A DNA stretch of 64,000 bases from Lysinibacillus pakistanensis (lineage in GTDB: Bacteria > Bacillota > Bacilli > Bacillales_A > Planococcaceae), in assembly GCA_001312325.1 (NCBI GenBank), contig BBDJ01000003.1, positions 1 to 64,000 on the forward strand, read 5' to 3'. Positions within the stretch are counted from its first letter, which is position 1. Each line of letters starts with the position of its first letter. The translations under genes were made by a program, and so were the position numbers. The notes below the pieces were generated by a model. The model saw nothing but the letters and a program-made list of their open reading frames with translations, was not told the origin of the DNA and made no database searches. Shown piece by piece: positions 11,759-21,699 of the stretch.

Positions 11759-12707
11759 ATGTCTTTTGCTTCTGAAACAAAAAAAAGAATTAACGCAAAT
11801 AGAAGCGGACAATCATTGTATGAAAGCAGAAGTATCTGCCCTAATTCGTATGAATGGTTCATTATCCTTTGCGAATAAACAGTTAAGCTTAGACGTACAA
11901 ACTGAAAACGCTGCAATTGCAAGAAGACTCTATACGATTATGAAAAAGTTGTATCCATATAACGTAGAGTTACTTGTTCGAAAGAAAATGCGTTTGAAAA
12001 AAAATAACGTATATATTTGCCGTGTAAGAGATGGTGCGCGTGAGCTACTAATTGATTTAGAAATCATCTCAGACGACTTTCAATTCAATCATACGATTTC
12101 TCCAAAGCTTATTAAAAAGAGTGGTCAAAAAAGAGCATATTTACGAGGTGCATTTTTAGCAGGTGGCTCTGTTAATAATCCAGAAACGTCAGCCTACCAT
12201 TTAGAAATTTATTCGTTATATAAAGAGCATGGCGAGGCTTTAATGGATGTTATGAATGAATTTGATCTAAATGCTAAAACAATAGAACGGAAAAAGGGCT
12301 TTGTGACCTATTTAAAAGAGGCAGAAAAGATTTCTGATTTTCTTAATATTGTAGGAGCTCATCAGGCAATGATGAAATTTGAGGACGTCCGTATATTGCG
12401 AGATATGCGGAATAGCGTTAACCGTATTGTCAATTGTGAGACAGCAAACTTAAATAAAACAATAGGTGCTGCATTGCGTCAGGTTGAAAATATTCGATTT
12501 ATTGAAAATTCCATTGGCCTAGATCAATTACCAGAAAAACTGCGAGAAATTGCACGTTTACGAGTAGAATATCAAGATGTCACCCTAAAAGAACTGGGTG
12601 AAATGGTATCAAGCGGAACGGTTAGTAAATCAGGTGTCAATCATCGTTTACGCAAAATCGACGAAATAGCGGATGCATTAAGACGTGGAGAAAAGATTGG
12701 TGGTTAA
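11759..12707 (+). CDS. whiA: DNA-binding protein WhiA
   Basis: A LAGLIDADG-derived fold joined to a C-terminal helix-turn-helix. It regulates sporulation in actinomycetes and affects cell division and chromosome segregation in Bacillus. The corrected N-terminus [17 protein letters not shown] starts at ATG 11759 after AAAGGAGGG. An A-run break near 11780 follows. [20 protein letters not shown] is the homing-endonuclease-like motif. The C-terminal HTH reads [20 protein letters not shown] followed by HRLRKI. About 316 aa. Confidence 0.95.
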
Positions 12708-12821
12708 GTTTTCATACTTTTCAGGTATGAATGTGATGCGTAAACACATATTGTTCTTTTGCTAGTAAGTAAGGTAAGATAAAACTAATAAGATGAACGG
12801 TAGTAAAGGGGAGTTTTGAGA

Positions 12822-13080
12822 ATGACCGAGAGAAGAGTCCAAGTCAAATTAAAATTAGGACTACAGGCTAGACAAGCAGCATTATTTGTTCAAGAAGCAA
12901 ATCGCTTTAGTGCAGATATCTTTCTTGAGAAGGATGAGAAAAAAAGTTAATGCTAAATCCATTATGGGTGTAATGAGCTTAGCTATTGCCAAAGGAACAG
13001 AAGTAGTTTTAAGCAGTGAAGGCAACGATGCTGAGCAAGCGGTTACAGCATTGGCAGAGTTAATCGAAAAAGAAGATTAA
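12822..13080 (+). CDS. crh: catabolite repression HPr-like protein Crh
   Basis: A paralogue of HPr that acts only as a regulator. HPr kinase phosphorylates Ser46 and P-Ser-Crh helps CcpA repress genes. Glutamine replaces the PTS histidine at residue 15 (GLQARQAALFV), and Ser46 is kept in AKSIMGVMSLA, so it cannot take part in sugar transport. About 85 aa after correcting one A-run break near 12945. ATG 12822 follows GGGGAG. It is the last gene of the cluster, with a terminator 9 bases after the stop. Confidence 0.94.
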
Positions 13081-13088
13081 ATATGAAG

Positions 13089-13117
13089 ACTGTCCAATAA
13101 TTGGGCAGTTTTTTTTA
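13089..13117 (+). terminator. terminator of the crh transcript
   Basis: ACTGTCC (13089-13095) pairs with GGGCAGT (13103-13109), followed by eight or more T. A classic intrinsic terminator. Confidence 0.9.
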
Positions 13118-13130
13118 TGCTCTAATTACC

Positions 13131-13214
13131 GAAAGTGGTGGATAGCGGAGCTAATGTGACGGATAGCAATGTCAAAGTGATGGATGAAAATGACAAAATG
13201 ACGGATAGAACGTT
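13131..13214. repeat. 21-bp tandem repeat array, GGATAG family, locus A
   Basis: The hexamer GGATAG (once GGATGA) recurs at 13140, 13161, 13182 and 13203, exactly 21 bp apart. Flanks are degenerate, of the form GTGAYGGATAGNAA. It lies between the crh terminator and the end of the convergent clpP gene. Two further arrays of the same family lie at 46837-46883 and 50877-50966. Confidence 0.85.
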
Positions 13215-13265
13215 TAAAATAAAAGAAAGACATCTCAGAACTAAATCTGAGATGTCTGTACTTTG

Positions 13266-13856
13266 TTATTTACGGTCGCTACGGTCCATAATATGGTCGA
13301 TTAAGCCATATTCTTTTGCACGTTCAGCTGTCATGAAGTTATCACGATCTGTATCTCTTGAAATGACTTCAAGCGGTTGCCCAGTGCGTTCTGATAAGAT
13401 ACCATTTAATTTTTCACGTAGGAATAAAATACGTTTAGCTGCGATTTCAATCTCAGTTGCTTGACCTTGTGCGCCACCTAATGGTTGGTGAATCATTACT
13501 TCTGCATTTGGTAAAGCGAATCGTTTTCCAGGCTCACCTGCCGCAAGTAGGAATGCTCCCATAGATGCAGCCATACCAATACAGATTGTTTGCACTTGTG
13601 GTTTAATAATTTGCATTGTATCATAGATGGCCATACCAGCAGTGATTGATCCACCCGGTGAGTTAATATAAAGTGAGATATCTTTATCTGGATCTTCAGC
13701 TTGTAGGAATAAAAGCTGAGCTACGATTGAGTTAGCCACGTTGTCATCAATCGCACTTCCTAAAAGGATGATGCGGTCTTTTAGTAGTCGTGAATAGATG
13801 TCATATGCACGTTCACCACGGCTTGTTTGTTCAATAACTGTAGGAATTAAATTCAT
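13266..13856 (-). CDS. clpP: ATP-dependent Clp protease proteolytic subunit ClpP
   Basis: A serine peptidase that assembles into a tetradecameric barrel and degrades substrates delivered by ClpC, ClpX or ClpE. 196 aa, intact. The catalytic serine is in [11 protein letters not shown] (about residue 98), the histidine in VMIHQPLGG (about 123) and the aspartate in RDTDRDNFM (about 172). Starts [19 protein letters not shown] after AAGGAGG. It stands alone on the minus strand, convergent with crh. A promoter with -35 TTGACC and -10 TATGAT lies upstream, with a single GGTCAAA heptad that could be half of a CtsR box. Confidence 0.97.
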   Translation of the reverse strand: MNLIPTVIEQTSRGERAYDIYSRLLKDRIILLGSAIDDNVANSIVAQLLFLQAEDPDKDISLYINSPGGSITAGMAIYDTMQIIKPQVQTICIGMAASMGAFLLAAGEPGKRFALPNAEVMIHQPLGGAQGQATEIEIAAKRILFLREKLNGILSERTGQPLEVISRDTDRDNFMTAERAKEYGLIDHIMDRSDRK

Positions 13857-13930
13857 GTTAAATCCTCCTTAATAAAACTAAATTCGAATACTCTTGCTGA
13901 AAACTTCCGTTGTATTTCAGCTGTATCCCT

Positions 13931-13960
13931 ATCATACACATTATAGTCAGGGAAGGTCAA
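13931..13960 (-). promoter_or_regulatory. clpP promoter with possible CtsR half-site
   Basis: On the minus strand TTGACC (13955-13960) and TATGAT (13931-13936) are 18 bp apart. The -35 overlaps GGTCAAA, the heptad recognised by CtsR in Bacillus, but a second heptad is not clear. Control by CtsR is therefore inference. Confidence 0.5.
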
Positions 13961-14018
13961 ATATTAACCCTGCTAAAGTGAAATAAAAAAAATAAATTGT
14001 TTTTTTTGCATTCTATAG

Positions 14019-14047
14019 TTGAATTGTTGGCAATACGTTTGTATAAT
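14019..14047 (+). promoter_or_regulatory. sigma-A-type promoter upstream of tRNA-Arg
   Basis: TTGAAT (14019-14024), 17-bp spacer, TATAAT (14042-14047). It is about 120 bp before the tRNA, so the transcript would have a leader removed by RNase P. The leader contains nothing else recognisable. Confidence 0.65.
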
Positions 14048-14169
14048 AGTTAAGGTCATAGATTAAAGTACGGTACACTATTTTGCGGGTATGCTTCAAA
14101 AAAATGAGGATTATCTACATCATGCTTTTCATAAAGCCTAGAGTGAGTACTTTTTTTTTGTGTTTAATT

Positions 14170-14244
14170 GCCCTCGTGGTGTAATGGATAACACGTAAGA
14201 TTCCGGTTCTTGCACTGGGGGTTCGATTCCCTCCGAGGGCGCCA
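14170..14244 (+). tRNA. tRNA-Arg (anticodon CCG)
   Basis: A full cloverleaf. The acceptor GCCCTCG pairs with CGAGGGC and the D stem GTGT with ACAC. The anticodon stem TAAGA/TCTTG encloses loop TTCCGGT, giving anticodon CCG. The T arm is GGGGG-TTCGATT-CCCTC. Discriminator G and an encoded CCA end at 14244. It decodes CGG, a rare codon in this AT-rich genome. It is a single tRNA with no rRNA operon nearby. Confidence 0.96.
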
Positions 14245-14642
14245 TTTTACTGATTATTTGATAAACTTTTATAGCTCGATTCTCCTAATAAGTAGTTTAG
14301 CAGCCTGCTTAGTGGAGAAAGAAGGGAAAATTGTGGAAATACTGCCCTAATTGGCATTATTCCCGTATTTGTTCCATTCAAACCTTCAAAAAAGCAACAA
14401 CTCCAAATTATTTTTTAGTGGACATACTGTACGTGAGGACTAGCCATCTAGTCGAAAAAAAGAATCCTATCTGAGGGGATTCTTTTTTTTTGCCTAAAAC
14501 TATCTAATTTTGGCATGATTTGTTGATGTATAAATATTCATTTTTAATGCTATTTTTAATTATTCATACCGTTTTTTTGCTAAAAATACACATGGAAATA
14601 AATTTTTATGAAAAAAATAATTACTTTTATACGAAAAGTTAT
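14245..14642. other. intergenic region with one terminator
   Basis: No gene is seen. A strong intrinsic terminator lies at 14461-14492: AAAGAATCC pairs with GGATTCTTT around TATCTGAGG and is followed by a long T run. It may end the tRNA transcript. The remainder is AT-rich with no recognisable motif. Confidence 0.6.
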
Positions 14643-14670
14643 TGTCTATTAGCAATAATGTTACTATAAT
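14643..14670 (+). promoter_or_regulatory. promoter of the amino acid ABC transporter
   Basis: TTGTCT (14643-14648), 16-bp spacer, TATAAT (14665-14670), 79 bp before the lipoprotein start. Confidence 0.6.
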
Positions 14671-14748
14671 TGACCTAATAGTCTAACATTTCCGAATTGT
14701 GAAAAATGAAGTCGTATTTCGGAAAAACTTATTTTAGGGGGAAATGCT

Positions 14749-15548
14749 ATGAAAAAAAGAGTATCTATGTTACTTATGCTCGTGGCAGCACTAATGCTAG
14801 CTCTAGCAGGATGTGGCGCGAAGGAAGATAAATCATCAGGTAGTGCACCGGCAGAGGATGGCGGAAGCGGTAAAAAAAGTTTATAAGGTAGGTACAGAGG
14901 CTACTTTCGCTCCGTTTGAATCGATTGACGATAAAGGGAATATAGTAGGGATTGATGTGGATATTTTGCAGGCTATTGCAGATGAAATGAACTTTGAGGT
15001 AGAATGGCAAAATATTGGCTGGGAGCCTGTATTCCAAACAATTAAAAATGGTGAAACAGATATTGGGGCATCTGGAATTACTATAACAGAAGAACGTAAA
15101 CAATCGTTCGATTTTACTGAGCCATACTATGAATCTCAATTATTAATCGTTGTAAAAGAGAATTCAAAGATAAAATCATTAGCAGAGCTCAAAGATAAAA
15201 AAAGTTTCAGTTCAAATTAATGCGACTGGTCATTTAGCAGCGAAAAAGCTTCAGGGTGATGCAAGTACAAACATTATGGCATTTGAAAATCAACCAGTTG
15301 CTATCCAAGAAATGCTCAATGGCAATGTAGATGCTGCGATTGGTGATAATGCAGTAGTTTACGAGTATATCAAAGCACACCCAGATCAAAAACTAAAAGT
15401 AATAGAAGATGATGCATTTGATAAAGAATATTATGGCTTCATGGTTCAAAAAGGAAATAAAGAGCTCTTAAACCTATTAAATGAAGGTCTACAAAAGATT
15501 AAAGATAACGGTAAATTAAAAGAGATTACTGGCTCAGACTTTAAGTAA
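14749..15548 (+). CDS. polar amino acid ABC transporter, substrate-binding lipoprotein
   Basis: The extracellular receptor of a PAAT-family importer, anchored by a lipid at the cysteine of LALAGCG after a 20-residue signal peptide. The SBP_bac_3 fold is shown by YKVGTEATFAPFE, DVDILQAIADEM, GWEPVFQTIKNGETDIG and ITITEERKQSFDFTEPYY, later AAIGDNAVVYEYIKAHP. Corrected length is about 266 aa. Frame breaks occur at A runs near 14873 and 15203. ATG 14749 follows AGGGGGAAA. Its substrate cannot be read from sequence; glutamine, arginine or cystine are all possible. The permease and ATPase follow. Confidence 0.92.
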
Positions 15549-15568
15549 GAAAAGAATGAATGGTGCCC

Positions 15569-15588
15569 CTAGCATAGCCTTATGCTAG
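15569..15588 (+). promoter_or_regulatory. stem-loop between receptor and permease genes
   Basis: CTAGCATA (15569-15576) pairs with TATGCTAG (15581-15588) around GCCT, without a direct T run. Such hairpins commonly stabilise the upstream mRNA segment, giving more receptor than permease; here that is inference. Confidence 0.55.
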
Positions 15589-15634
15589 CGGCTTCATATT
15601 TTTCGTAACTTTTTAGGGGAAATGGGGTTTTCGG

Positions 15635-16341
15635 ATGGACATCTTTGATTTACGCTGGGACATAGTCTGGAACTACCGAGATATGTTTATACGTGGTATT
15701 GGCGTAACACTAATTTTGACACTCAGTGGTTATTTTGGTGGTATTTTTTTTAGGATTATTTTTAGGGCTCGGAAAACTATCAACGAAAAAAATGGATTTA
15801 TTGGCCATGTAAGCTTTATGTTGATTTATTCCGTGGAACACCAATGCTAGTGCAAATTTTATTAATTCATTTAGCCGTAATACCTACGATTTTTGGACAC
15901 TCTTTAGGCTACATGGTGTCAGGAATCACCGCACTTATATTAAACTGTGCGGCCTACAATGCAGAAATCTTCCGTGCCGGCATTCAAAGTATTGCGAAAG
16001 GCCAAATGGAGGCAGCTCGATCACTTGGCTTAACACATAACCAAGCGATGAGAAAAGTCATTTTACCACAGGCATTTAGACGAATGATACCACCGTTAGG
16101 GAATGAATTCATTGCGCTATTAAAGGATTCCTCTCTTGTAACCGTTATTGCAGCTCCAGATATTTTATATGCAAGTAAAGTAGTAGCAGGAGCTAGCTTC
16201 CGATTCTGGGAGCCGTACATTGTTGCAGCATTATTATATTTAGTTTTAACGTATGGTGTAACAAAAATTGTGGCATTTATCGAGAAGCGATTCAGTAATA
16301 GCTATGTCCCTCGTAAGGCAGAAGGGCGGGAAGCGCGATGA
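15635..16341 (+). CDS. polar amino acid ABC transporter, permease (HisM/GlnP type)
   Basis: The integral membrane subunit of the importer encoded here. It starts [20 protein letters not shown] with hydrophobic segments after residue 20. The conserved cytoplasmic EAA loop reads [20 protein letters not shown], ending in [18 protein letters not shown]. Corrected length is about 235 aa. Frame breaks occur at T and A runs near 15748 and 15790. Its 3' end overlaps the ATPase start by 4 bases, which implies coupled translation. Confidence 0.92.
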
Positions 16342-17060
16342 TTAAAATTCAGAACTTACACAAATATTTTGGCAAGTTAGAAGTATTAAAAGGTATTGAT
16401 TATGAAATACAAGAAAAACAGGTAGTTTGTGTAATAGGACCATCTGGCTCAGGAAAAAGTACCTTTTTACGCTGCATTAATATGCTCGAAGAAGTGACAG
16501 ATGGTGCCATTTATATTGAAAATGTGAAGATTAATGATCCTAAAACAAATATAAATTCAATACGTGCAGAAGTGGGCATGGTGTTTCAACAATTCAATTT
16601 ATTCCCGCATATGACGGTTATTGATAATGTGACAATGGCTCCAATGCAAATTCGTAAGATGAGTCGTGCCGATGCAGAAGCATTAGGACATGAGCTTCTT
16701 AAGAAGGTTGGTTTAGATAGTAAGGCATATAACTACCCTGAACAGCTTTCAGGTGGTCAACAGCAACGGGTAGCTATTGCTCGCGCTTTAGCAATGAAAC
16801 CAAAGGCCATTCTTTTTGATGAACCGACGTCAGCACTTGATCCAGAAATGGTAAAAGAGGTGTTAGATGTAATGAAGAATCTAGCAGCTGAAGGAATGAC
16901 AATGATTGTCGTTACACATGAAATGGGCTTTGCACGTGAGGTAGGCGATCGTGTGGTCTTTATGGATGGTGGCTATATTGTAGAAGAAGGAGCACCGGCG
17001 GAAATTTTCGGAAATCCTCAAAATGAACGAACAAAAGCATTTTTAGGAAAAGTTTTATAA
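16338..17060 (+). CDS. polar amino acid ABC transporter, ATP-binding protein (GlnQ type)
   Basis: 240 aa, intact. Walker A is GPSGSGKST (about residue 35), the Q-loop lies in [15 protein letters not shown], the ABC signature is LSGGQQQR, Walker B is [14 protein letters not shown] and the switch histidine is in VVTHEMGFA. It powers the importer formed with the two preceding genes and is the last gene of the operon, followed by a terminator. Confidence 0.96.
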   Translation: MIKIQNLHKYFGKLEVLKGIDYEIQEKQVVCVIGPSGSGKSTFLRCINMLEEVTDGAIYIENVKINDPKTNINSIRAEVGMVFQQFNLFPHMTVIDNVTMAPMQIRKMSRADAEALGHELLKKVGLDSKAYNYPEQLSGGQQQRVAIARALAMKPKAILFDEPTSALDPEMVKEVLDVMKNLAAEGMTMIVVTHEMGFAREVGDRVVFMDGGYIVEEGAPAEIFGNPQNERTKAFLGKVL

Positions 17061-17068
17061 CCACAAAG

Positions 17069-17115
17069 CAAAGCAGTCTCAGGTGATTTAGATCACATGT
17101 GAGACTGCTTTTTTG
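17069..17115 (+). terminator. terminator of the ABC transporter operon
   Basis: AAGCAGTCTCA (17071-17081) pairs perfectly with TGAGACTGCTT (17100-17110), followed by a T run. It also lies just after the stop of the convergent coat-protein gene and may serve both. Confidence 0.9.
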
Positions 17116-17729
17116 TTAATGAAGCGGATTTGTAGTTGTACCGAATGAATCGAGTATTGTACGCATATCCTGCTGAGAATATTGAGGTACTTGATAGTAG
17201 CCATGTTTATTTTGGTAAATAGATAATTCGTATGCCATTTCAATACAGTTGGGAATACTATCTGCAACAACACGGCGAACAACAGGGTTTGTAGTCTCAG
17301 TCGCAGCAGCTGTCATACATTTGGCTGTACCTTTTTGAGCACCTAATAAGAAGCCAGAAATTGTTTCATCATTCATTTCATTTGCATTTTGCATTGGTTT
17401 TTTAGGTTGCCCAGGATTTAATCCATAAGTAAAGTTATTGCCTGTCTCCATTTGGTAACGTCCAGTTGGAACAGATGGATCATGTCCAGTTTTAAATGAT
17501 TCCACAATAGTGTTATACATCCCTAAAGTGAAGTTATATTGGCGATCCAAAATACTAAGTAACTCAGGTCCTTAACATGTGGACGTAGAATAATGGATTG
17601 ATTCATACCAGCAATGATTTCGCCAAGTGTTTCATGCATGTCCATAACTTCATGTCCACCATGATTTAGGCTTTGTTGTTGGTTGAATGATGGTTGGTTA
17701 GCTGATTCATTGTGAAATGATTGTGACAA
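17116..17729 (-). CDS. CotF-domain spore coat protein
   Basis: A family of small spore-coat-associated proteins (CotF/YraG-like). The corrected product is about 204 aa. It has a Gln/Asn/His-rich N-terminus (MSQSFHNESANQPSFNQQQS), then MDMHETLGEIIAGMNQSIIL. The C-terminal half carries EMNDETISGFLLGAQKGT and PVVRRVVADSIPNCIEMAYE, the coat-fold pattern, ending NKHGYYQVPQYS. One frame break near 17550-17560 separates the two parts. It suggests a spore-forming host. Confidence 0.85.
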
Positions 17730-17892
17730 AAAAAAACGCCTCCTAAATGTTATTTTGTTGCAGTATTTAGTATGTCTAATTAGATATATTTCATACGCTA
17801 TAACTCCATTTGCATATATGTAGAATAGAGATGTTTTTTTTGCAGCACATTAGAGGTAAGGAAAAGTAAGTGTGTAAAGGAGGGAATACCAT

Positions 17893-18475
17893 TTGAAAAA
17901 AAGTTCTTGGACCTATTGGGATTATCATTATTATTTTAGTTCTATTAGCTTTACTATTTATCCCTAAATACAACAGCCTTGTTACAGCGGAAGAGAGTGT
18001 GGATTCAAAATGGGCCCAGGTTGAAAATCAGCTTCAGCGTCGCTATGATTTAATTCCAAACTTAGTGGAATCAGTAAAAGGGTACGCTAAACATGAGCAG
18101 GATATTATTGCTAGTATTTCGGAGGCACGCTCACAAATGGGGAATGCACGTAGTCCAGAGGAACAGGCGGTTGCGAATGATGCACTGAATGGCGCACTTA
18201 GTCGATTGCTTGTTGTGGTAGAAAATTATCCAAACTTAAAGGCAGACGCTAATTTTCGACAATTAATGGATGAATTAGCTGGAACGGAAAACCGGCTAGC
18301 AGTCGCTCGTGAGGACTACAATAATGAAGTTCAAACTTTTAATAAAAATGTAAAACGTTTCCCAGGAAATTTAATTGCAGGAATGTTTGGGTTTGAGCAG
18401 AAGGAATATTTTAAAGCTGCAGCAGGTTCTGAAAAGGCACCATCTATTGATTTTAGTAATTCAGGTAAGCAATAA
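17893..18475 (+). CDS. lemA: LemA family protein
   Basis: A membrane-anchored helical-bundle protein of unknown function. One N-terminal transmembrane segment (GIIIIILVLLALLFIP) is followed by SLVTAEESVDSKWAQVENQL, the LemA hallmark, and RRYDLIPNLVESVKGYAKHE. TTG 17893 follows AAAGGAGGG, and an A-run frame break occurs immediately after the start. Corrected length is about 193 aa. It abuts the TPM-domain gene (TAATG overlap), the usual partner. Confidence 0.93.
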
Positions 18476-19239
18476 TGAAACGTTTTATTGTGCAATTTGC
18501 AATTGTTTGTTTCTCATTTCTTGTATTGATTAGAATGGCAGATGCAGCAATGCCAACCCCCATGAAAAATACGTATATTCATGATTTTGCTAATGTATTG
18601 TCCAGTTCAGTAAAAGAGAAGCTTAATCATTATTCAGAGCAGCTAGACAAAGGGACAGGTGCCGAAATAATGGTTGTCACTGTGGAATCCATTCATGGAC
18701 AGGACCCAAAAATGTATGCGACTAAAATGATTCGTTCATGGGGAATTGGTAATGCACAAAAAAATAACGGTGTATTATTATTAGCAACATTTGGTCAGGG
18801 TGAAGGCAATAATGATGTCGTAATTGCCGTTGGTCAGGGACTTGAAGGAGCATTGCCAGATGGTAAGCTTGGACGGATATTAGATACAGCGTTTTATCCT
18901 AATGCAAGTGCTGGTAATATTGATCAAGCCTTTAAAGCAACATATGCTGAAGTATTTCAAATTGTTGCAGAGGAATACAATTGGGAGGGGGAGACTCCTA
19001 CAAATTCAGCTGAGGAGGAAGAGATGCCAACATGGATGATTATTGTCCTTGTTGTCATTGTACTTGTTTTTTACTCTATTATTTCAAATGGTGGTGGAAG
19101 AGGACCTCGCTCAGGTGGCAGAGGAGGCTATCCAGGAGGCTTCGGCGGTGGCTTTGGCAGCCGAGGCTCAGGTGAAGGCGGCTTTGGTGGATTTGGAGGT
19201 GGTTCATCTGCTGGAGGCGGAGCAAGTCGTAAATTCTAA
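18475..19239 (+). CDS. TPM-domain membrane protein with glycine-rich tail (YgcG-like)
   Basis: 254 aa, intact. A signal peptide ends near ADA (residue 24). The TPM domain follows (YIHDFANVLSSSVKEKLNHY, GAEIMVVTV, NNGVLLLATFGQGEGN), then a transmembrane segment near residue 185 (MIIVLVVIVLVFYSIIS). The tail of about 50 residues is Gly/Ser/Arg-rich, ending in GGGSSAGGGASRKF. It partners lemA. TPM domains of this kind occur next to LemA in many bacteria, and in plants a TPM protein helps photosystem II repair. Confidence 0.92.
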   Translation: MKRFIVQFAIVCFSFLVLIRMADAAMPTPMKNTYIHDFANVLSSSVKEKLNHYSEQLDKGTGAEIMVVTVESIHGQDPKMYATKMIRSWGIGNAQKNNGVLLLATFGQGEGNNDVVIAVGQGLEGALPDGKLGRILDTAFYPNASAGNIDQAFKATYAEVFQIVAEEYNWEGETPTNSAEEEEMPTWMIIVLVVIVLVFYSIISNGGGRGPRSGGRGGYPGGFGGGFGSRGSGEGGFGGFGGGSSAGGGASRKF

Positions 19240-19313
19240 CTGTCTACTTTGTAACATTAAAAATAAGAATTTGTACATTACTACCCCCGATTATAATGTT
19301 GCACATATAATAG

Positions 19314-19362
19314 AAATGTACATTACTAAATTAAATTTTTTTAGTAATGTACATTTTTATTT
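19314..19362 (+). terminator. terminator of the lemA operon
   Basis: A perfect 17-bp stem, AAATGTACATTACTAAA (19314-19330) with its complement at 19340-19356, then T-rich DNA. The symmetric A/T flanks mean it can also terminate the convergent gene. Confidence 0.9.
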
Positions 19363-19454
19363 TGGAGAAAATTCAAATTATTTGATGCGAAATTTTTAAA
19401 GCAATACTTTATATACAACTCCTTTGAATCTCCATTAAGAAAGGTCGAGAATCA

Positions 19455-20786
19455 TTATATAAAATCTAAACTATTTAAAATATCTGTTACTTCCAACTTA
19501 AATGTCTCATTCTCTATAACAGAGTGAATGAATGGACGGTCCCCAATAAGCTCTATAATAATTTGATGCTTATTTTCTTGAGCAAAATGGATTATATCTT
19601 CAAATTGAGTGTGGTTATAATAAATGTCAACATCATAGTATTTTCTTAATTCACGAGCGATATGAAAAATCTTAGGATGGAACTCTTCGTTGGCATCAGC
19701 TAATAATATTTTATGAGGCAGTAATATATTTTTATCAATATAATCTAGGCTTTTCAATACAGATAATAATCTTTCTAAACCAAAGGCTAAGCCAACTCCT
19801 GGTTCATTTAAATTGCCGACAGCAGAAACTAAATTATTGTATCGTCCACCACCTAAAATTGCTCCGATTTCAGAGTCAATAACCAAACCCTCTAATATAT
19901 AGCCTGTATAATAATCTGCCCCTCTTGCTAATGTTAAATCAATTTTGATGTTGGATTGAACATTTTTTGGTAAATAAGAGAGGATAAATTTTAAATCGGC
20001 TGTCGCCTTTGTAGAAGAGAGACAGTAATTAAAGAACTTTTCAATTTGACTTATTTGATTTTGTAAATCCTCATATTGAGCTAAAAGGTTAGAAAAACAC
20101 TCAATTTCAATTAGTATTTGATTAGCAATATTCGGTGGAATTTTATTTTCTATTAGTTTATTTTTTTATACCTTGTAATCCGTCTTTTGAAACTTTATCT
20201 GCATAATCTAAGGCTCTTTGTAATCCGAGCTGTTCTTCTTTGGTATTCAAACCAACTTTAAGTGCCAAGGCTTGAATAAGTAGTCTATGATTTATTTTCA
20301 AAACAAAGTTTTTTATTCCTAACTTATTAATCAATTCATGGGCCATTATTGTAATATCGATTTCAGCTAATAAACTGTCTGAGCCAATGATATCAGCGTC
20401 GCATTGTGTAAATTCTCTAAAATGACTTTTTCCAGGCTGATCATCTCTAAAAGATGGACCAATTTGATATCTTTTATAAGGTCTCGGTATATTTGGATAC
20501 ATACTTACTACTCTGGCCAGCGGTACAGTTAGATCATAGCGAGGAATAAGAAATTTTTCATTTTTATCTTTTATATGAAAAAAATAACTTTTCTCCTTCC
20601 CCGTGATGTCCGTTAAATGTTTCTAAGTATTCTAAAATAGGTGTTTTATGTGGATTGAAACCATAGTTTTCATAAACGCCTTTAATTATATTGATGATGT
20701 GTTCGCGATATCTCATGTCAATTCCTAATACATCTTCGGTTCCCTCAGGAATTGATAGAGTTTTTTTCGTTTAGGTTAGAAATCAT
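19455..20786 (-). CDS. second histidyl-tRNA synthetase-like protein
   Basis: A class II aminoacyl-tRNA synthetase fold. Corrected start MISNLNEKTLSIPEGTED (ATG 20786 after AAGGAAG). FLIPRYDLTVPLARV precedes the motif 2 region RYQIGPSFRDDQPGKSHFRE with EFTQCDADIIG. The histidine-binding motif reads RGADYYTGYILEG, then GGGRYNNLVS and GVGLAFGLERLL (motif 3), with a C-terminal anticodon-like domain. About 444 aa is full HisS length, unlike HisZ at 472. It is outside the usual hisS-aspS locus, so it is probably an extra copy. Frame breaks occur at several A/T runs. Beside an EamA transporter. Confidence 0.85.
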
Positions 20787-20822
20787 CTTTGAATCTTCCT
20801 TTCGATGAGTATTTGAATCATA

Positions 20823-21699
20823 TTAATTTTTATTTTGAAAATAAATCAAGAAAGTTAAGCCTATTAAGATGAAAATACCTCCCAATAGTTGAAGTGGTTC
20901 CATTACTTCCTGCAAAAACAGTAAGCCAAAGATAGAGGTGAATATGGGCTCTACCATACTTATCATCGAAACATTTGTTGAAGTAAGAATCTGTAGTGAT
21001 TTAAATAAGGTTATTTCACCTATAATCGTTGAGATAACAACAATGCCGAATATATATATCCATGCATTTGAATCAAAATTCAAATGCAACTCACTAGTTA
21101 TTAGTCCTATGAAAATTACACCCAATGCAGCAAATGAGGTAACATAAGTACTTGTTACAACGGGGGAATTATTGTCGGTGACTTTTTTTCCAAGAATCAT
21201 ATATAGTGCATATACAATAGCTGCTAATATCGCTAACAATACGCCTTTCATATTTATACCTTGAAAAGAAACGCCTAATAAAAAAAATCATACTAATAAA
21301 GGTGAAAAATAAAGCTATGATTGATTTTACCTTTAGCTTTTCTTTGTAGATTAAAAAGGAAAAGATTGAAACAAATATAGGAAATGAAAATAATAATAAA
21401 ACTGCCATAGCAGATGATAGATATTTTAATGATTCAAAATGTAGGACAGATAACAGTGTAAATAAAACACCACCCAATAGAAAAAAATAACTTTAAATCT
21501 ATTTTACTAATTTTAAAAGGTATTTTTTTTCCATAAAAGAAACAAAAAAAAGAGTAAAGAACTTATTGAAAATCTTAAAACCAGTAATGTATAAACAGAA
21601 ATCCCATAGCTATAAGCTTTTATAGCGAAAATGGGCATAATACCAAAACAAATAGCTGAAATTATTGCATAAATAGTGCCTTTTTTTTAAATCTCTCAC
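20823..21699 (-). CDS. EamA/DMT-superfamily transporter
   Basis: A ten-helix drug/metabolite transporter made of two EamA repeats. The corrected start VRDLKKGTIYAIISAICFGIM (GTG 21699) follows GAAGGAAGG. The second repeat shows GVLLAILAAIVYALYMILGKK and MISMVEPIFTSIFGLLFLQE, the typical glutamate-containing EamA end. About 292 aa. Frame breaks occur near 21270, 21480 and 21540. It lies upstream of the second HisRS-like gene on the same strand, 36 bp apart, so the two may be co-transcribed. Substrate unknown. Confidence 0.85.

Noticed and set aside
13135..13464. Plus-strand frame through the GGATAG array into clpP
   Set aside because: It runs antisense to the intact clpP gene and its start lies in repeat DNA.
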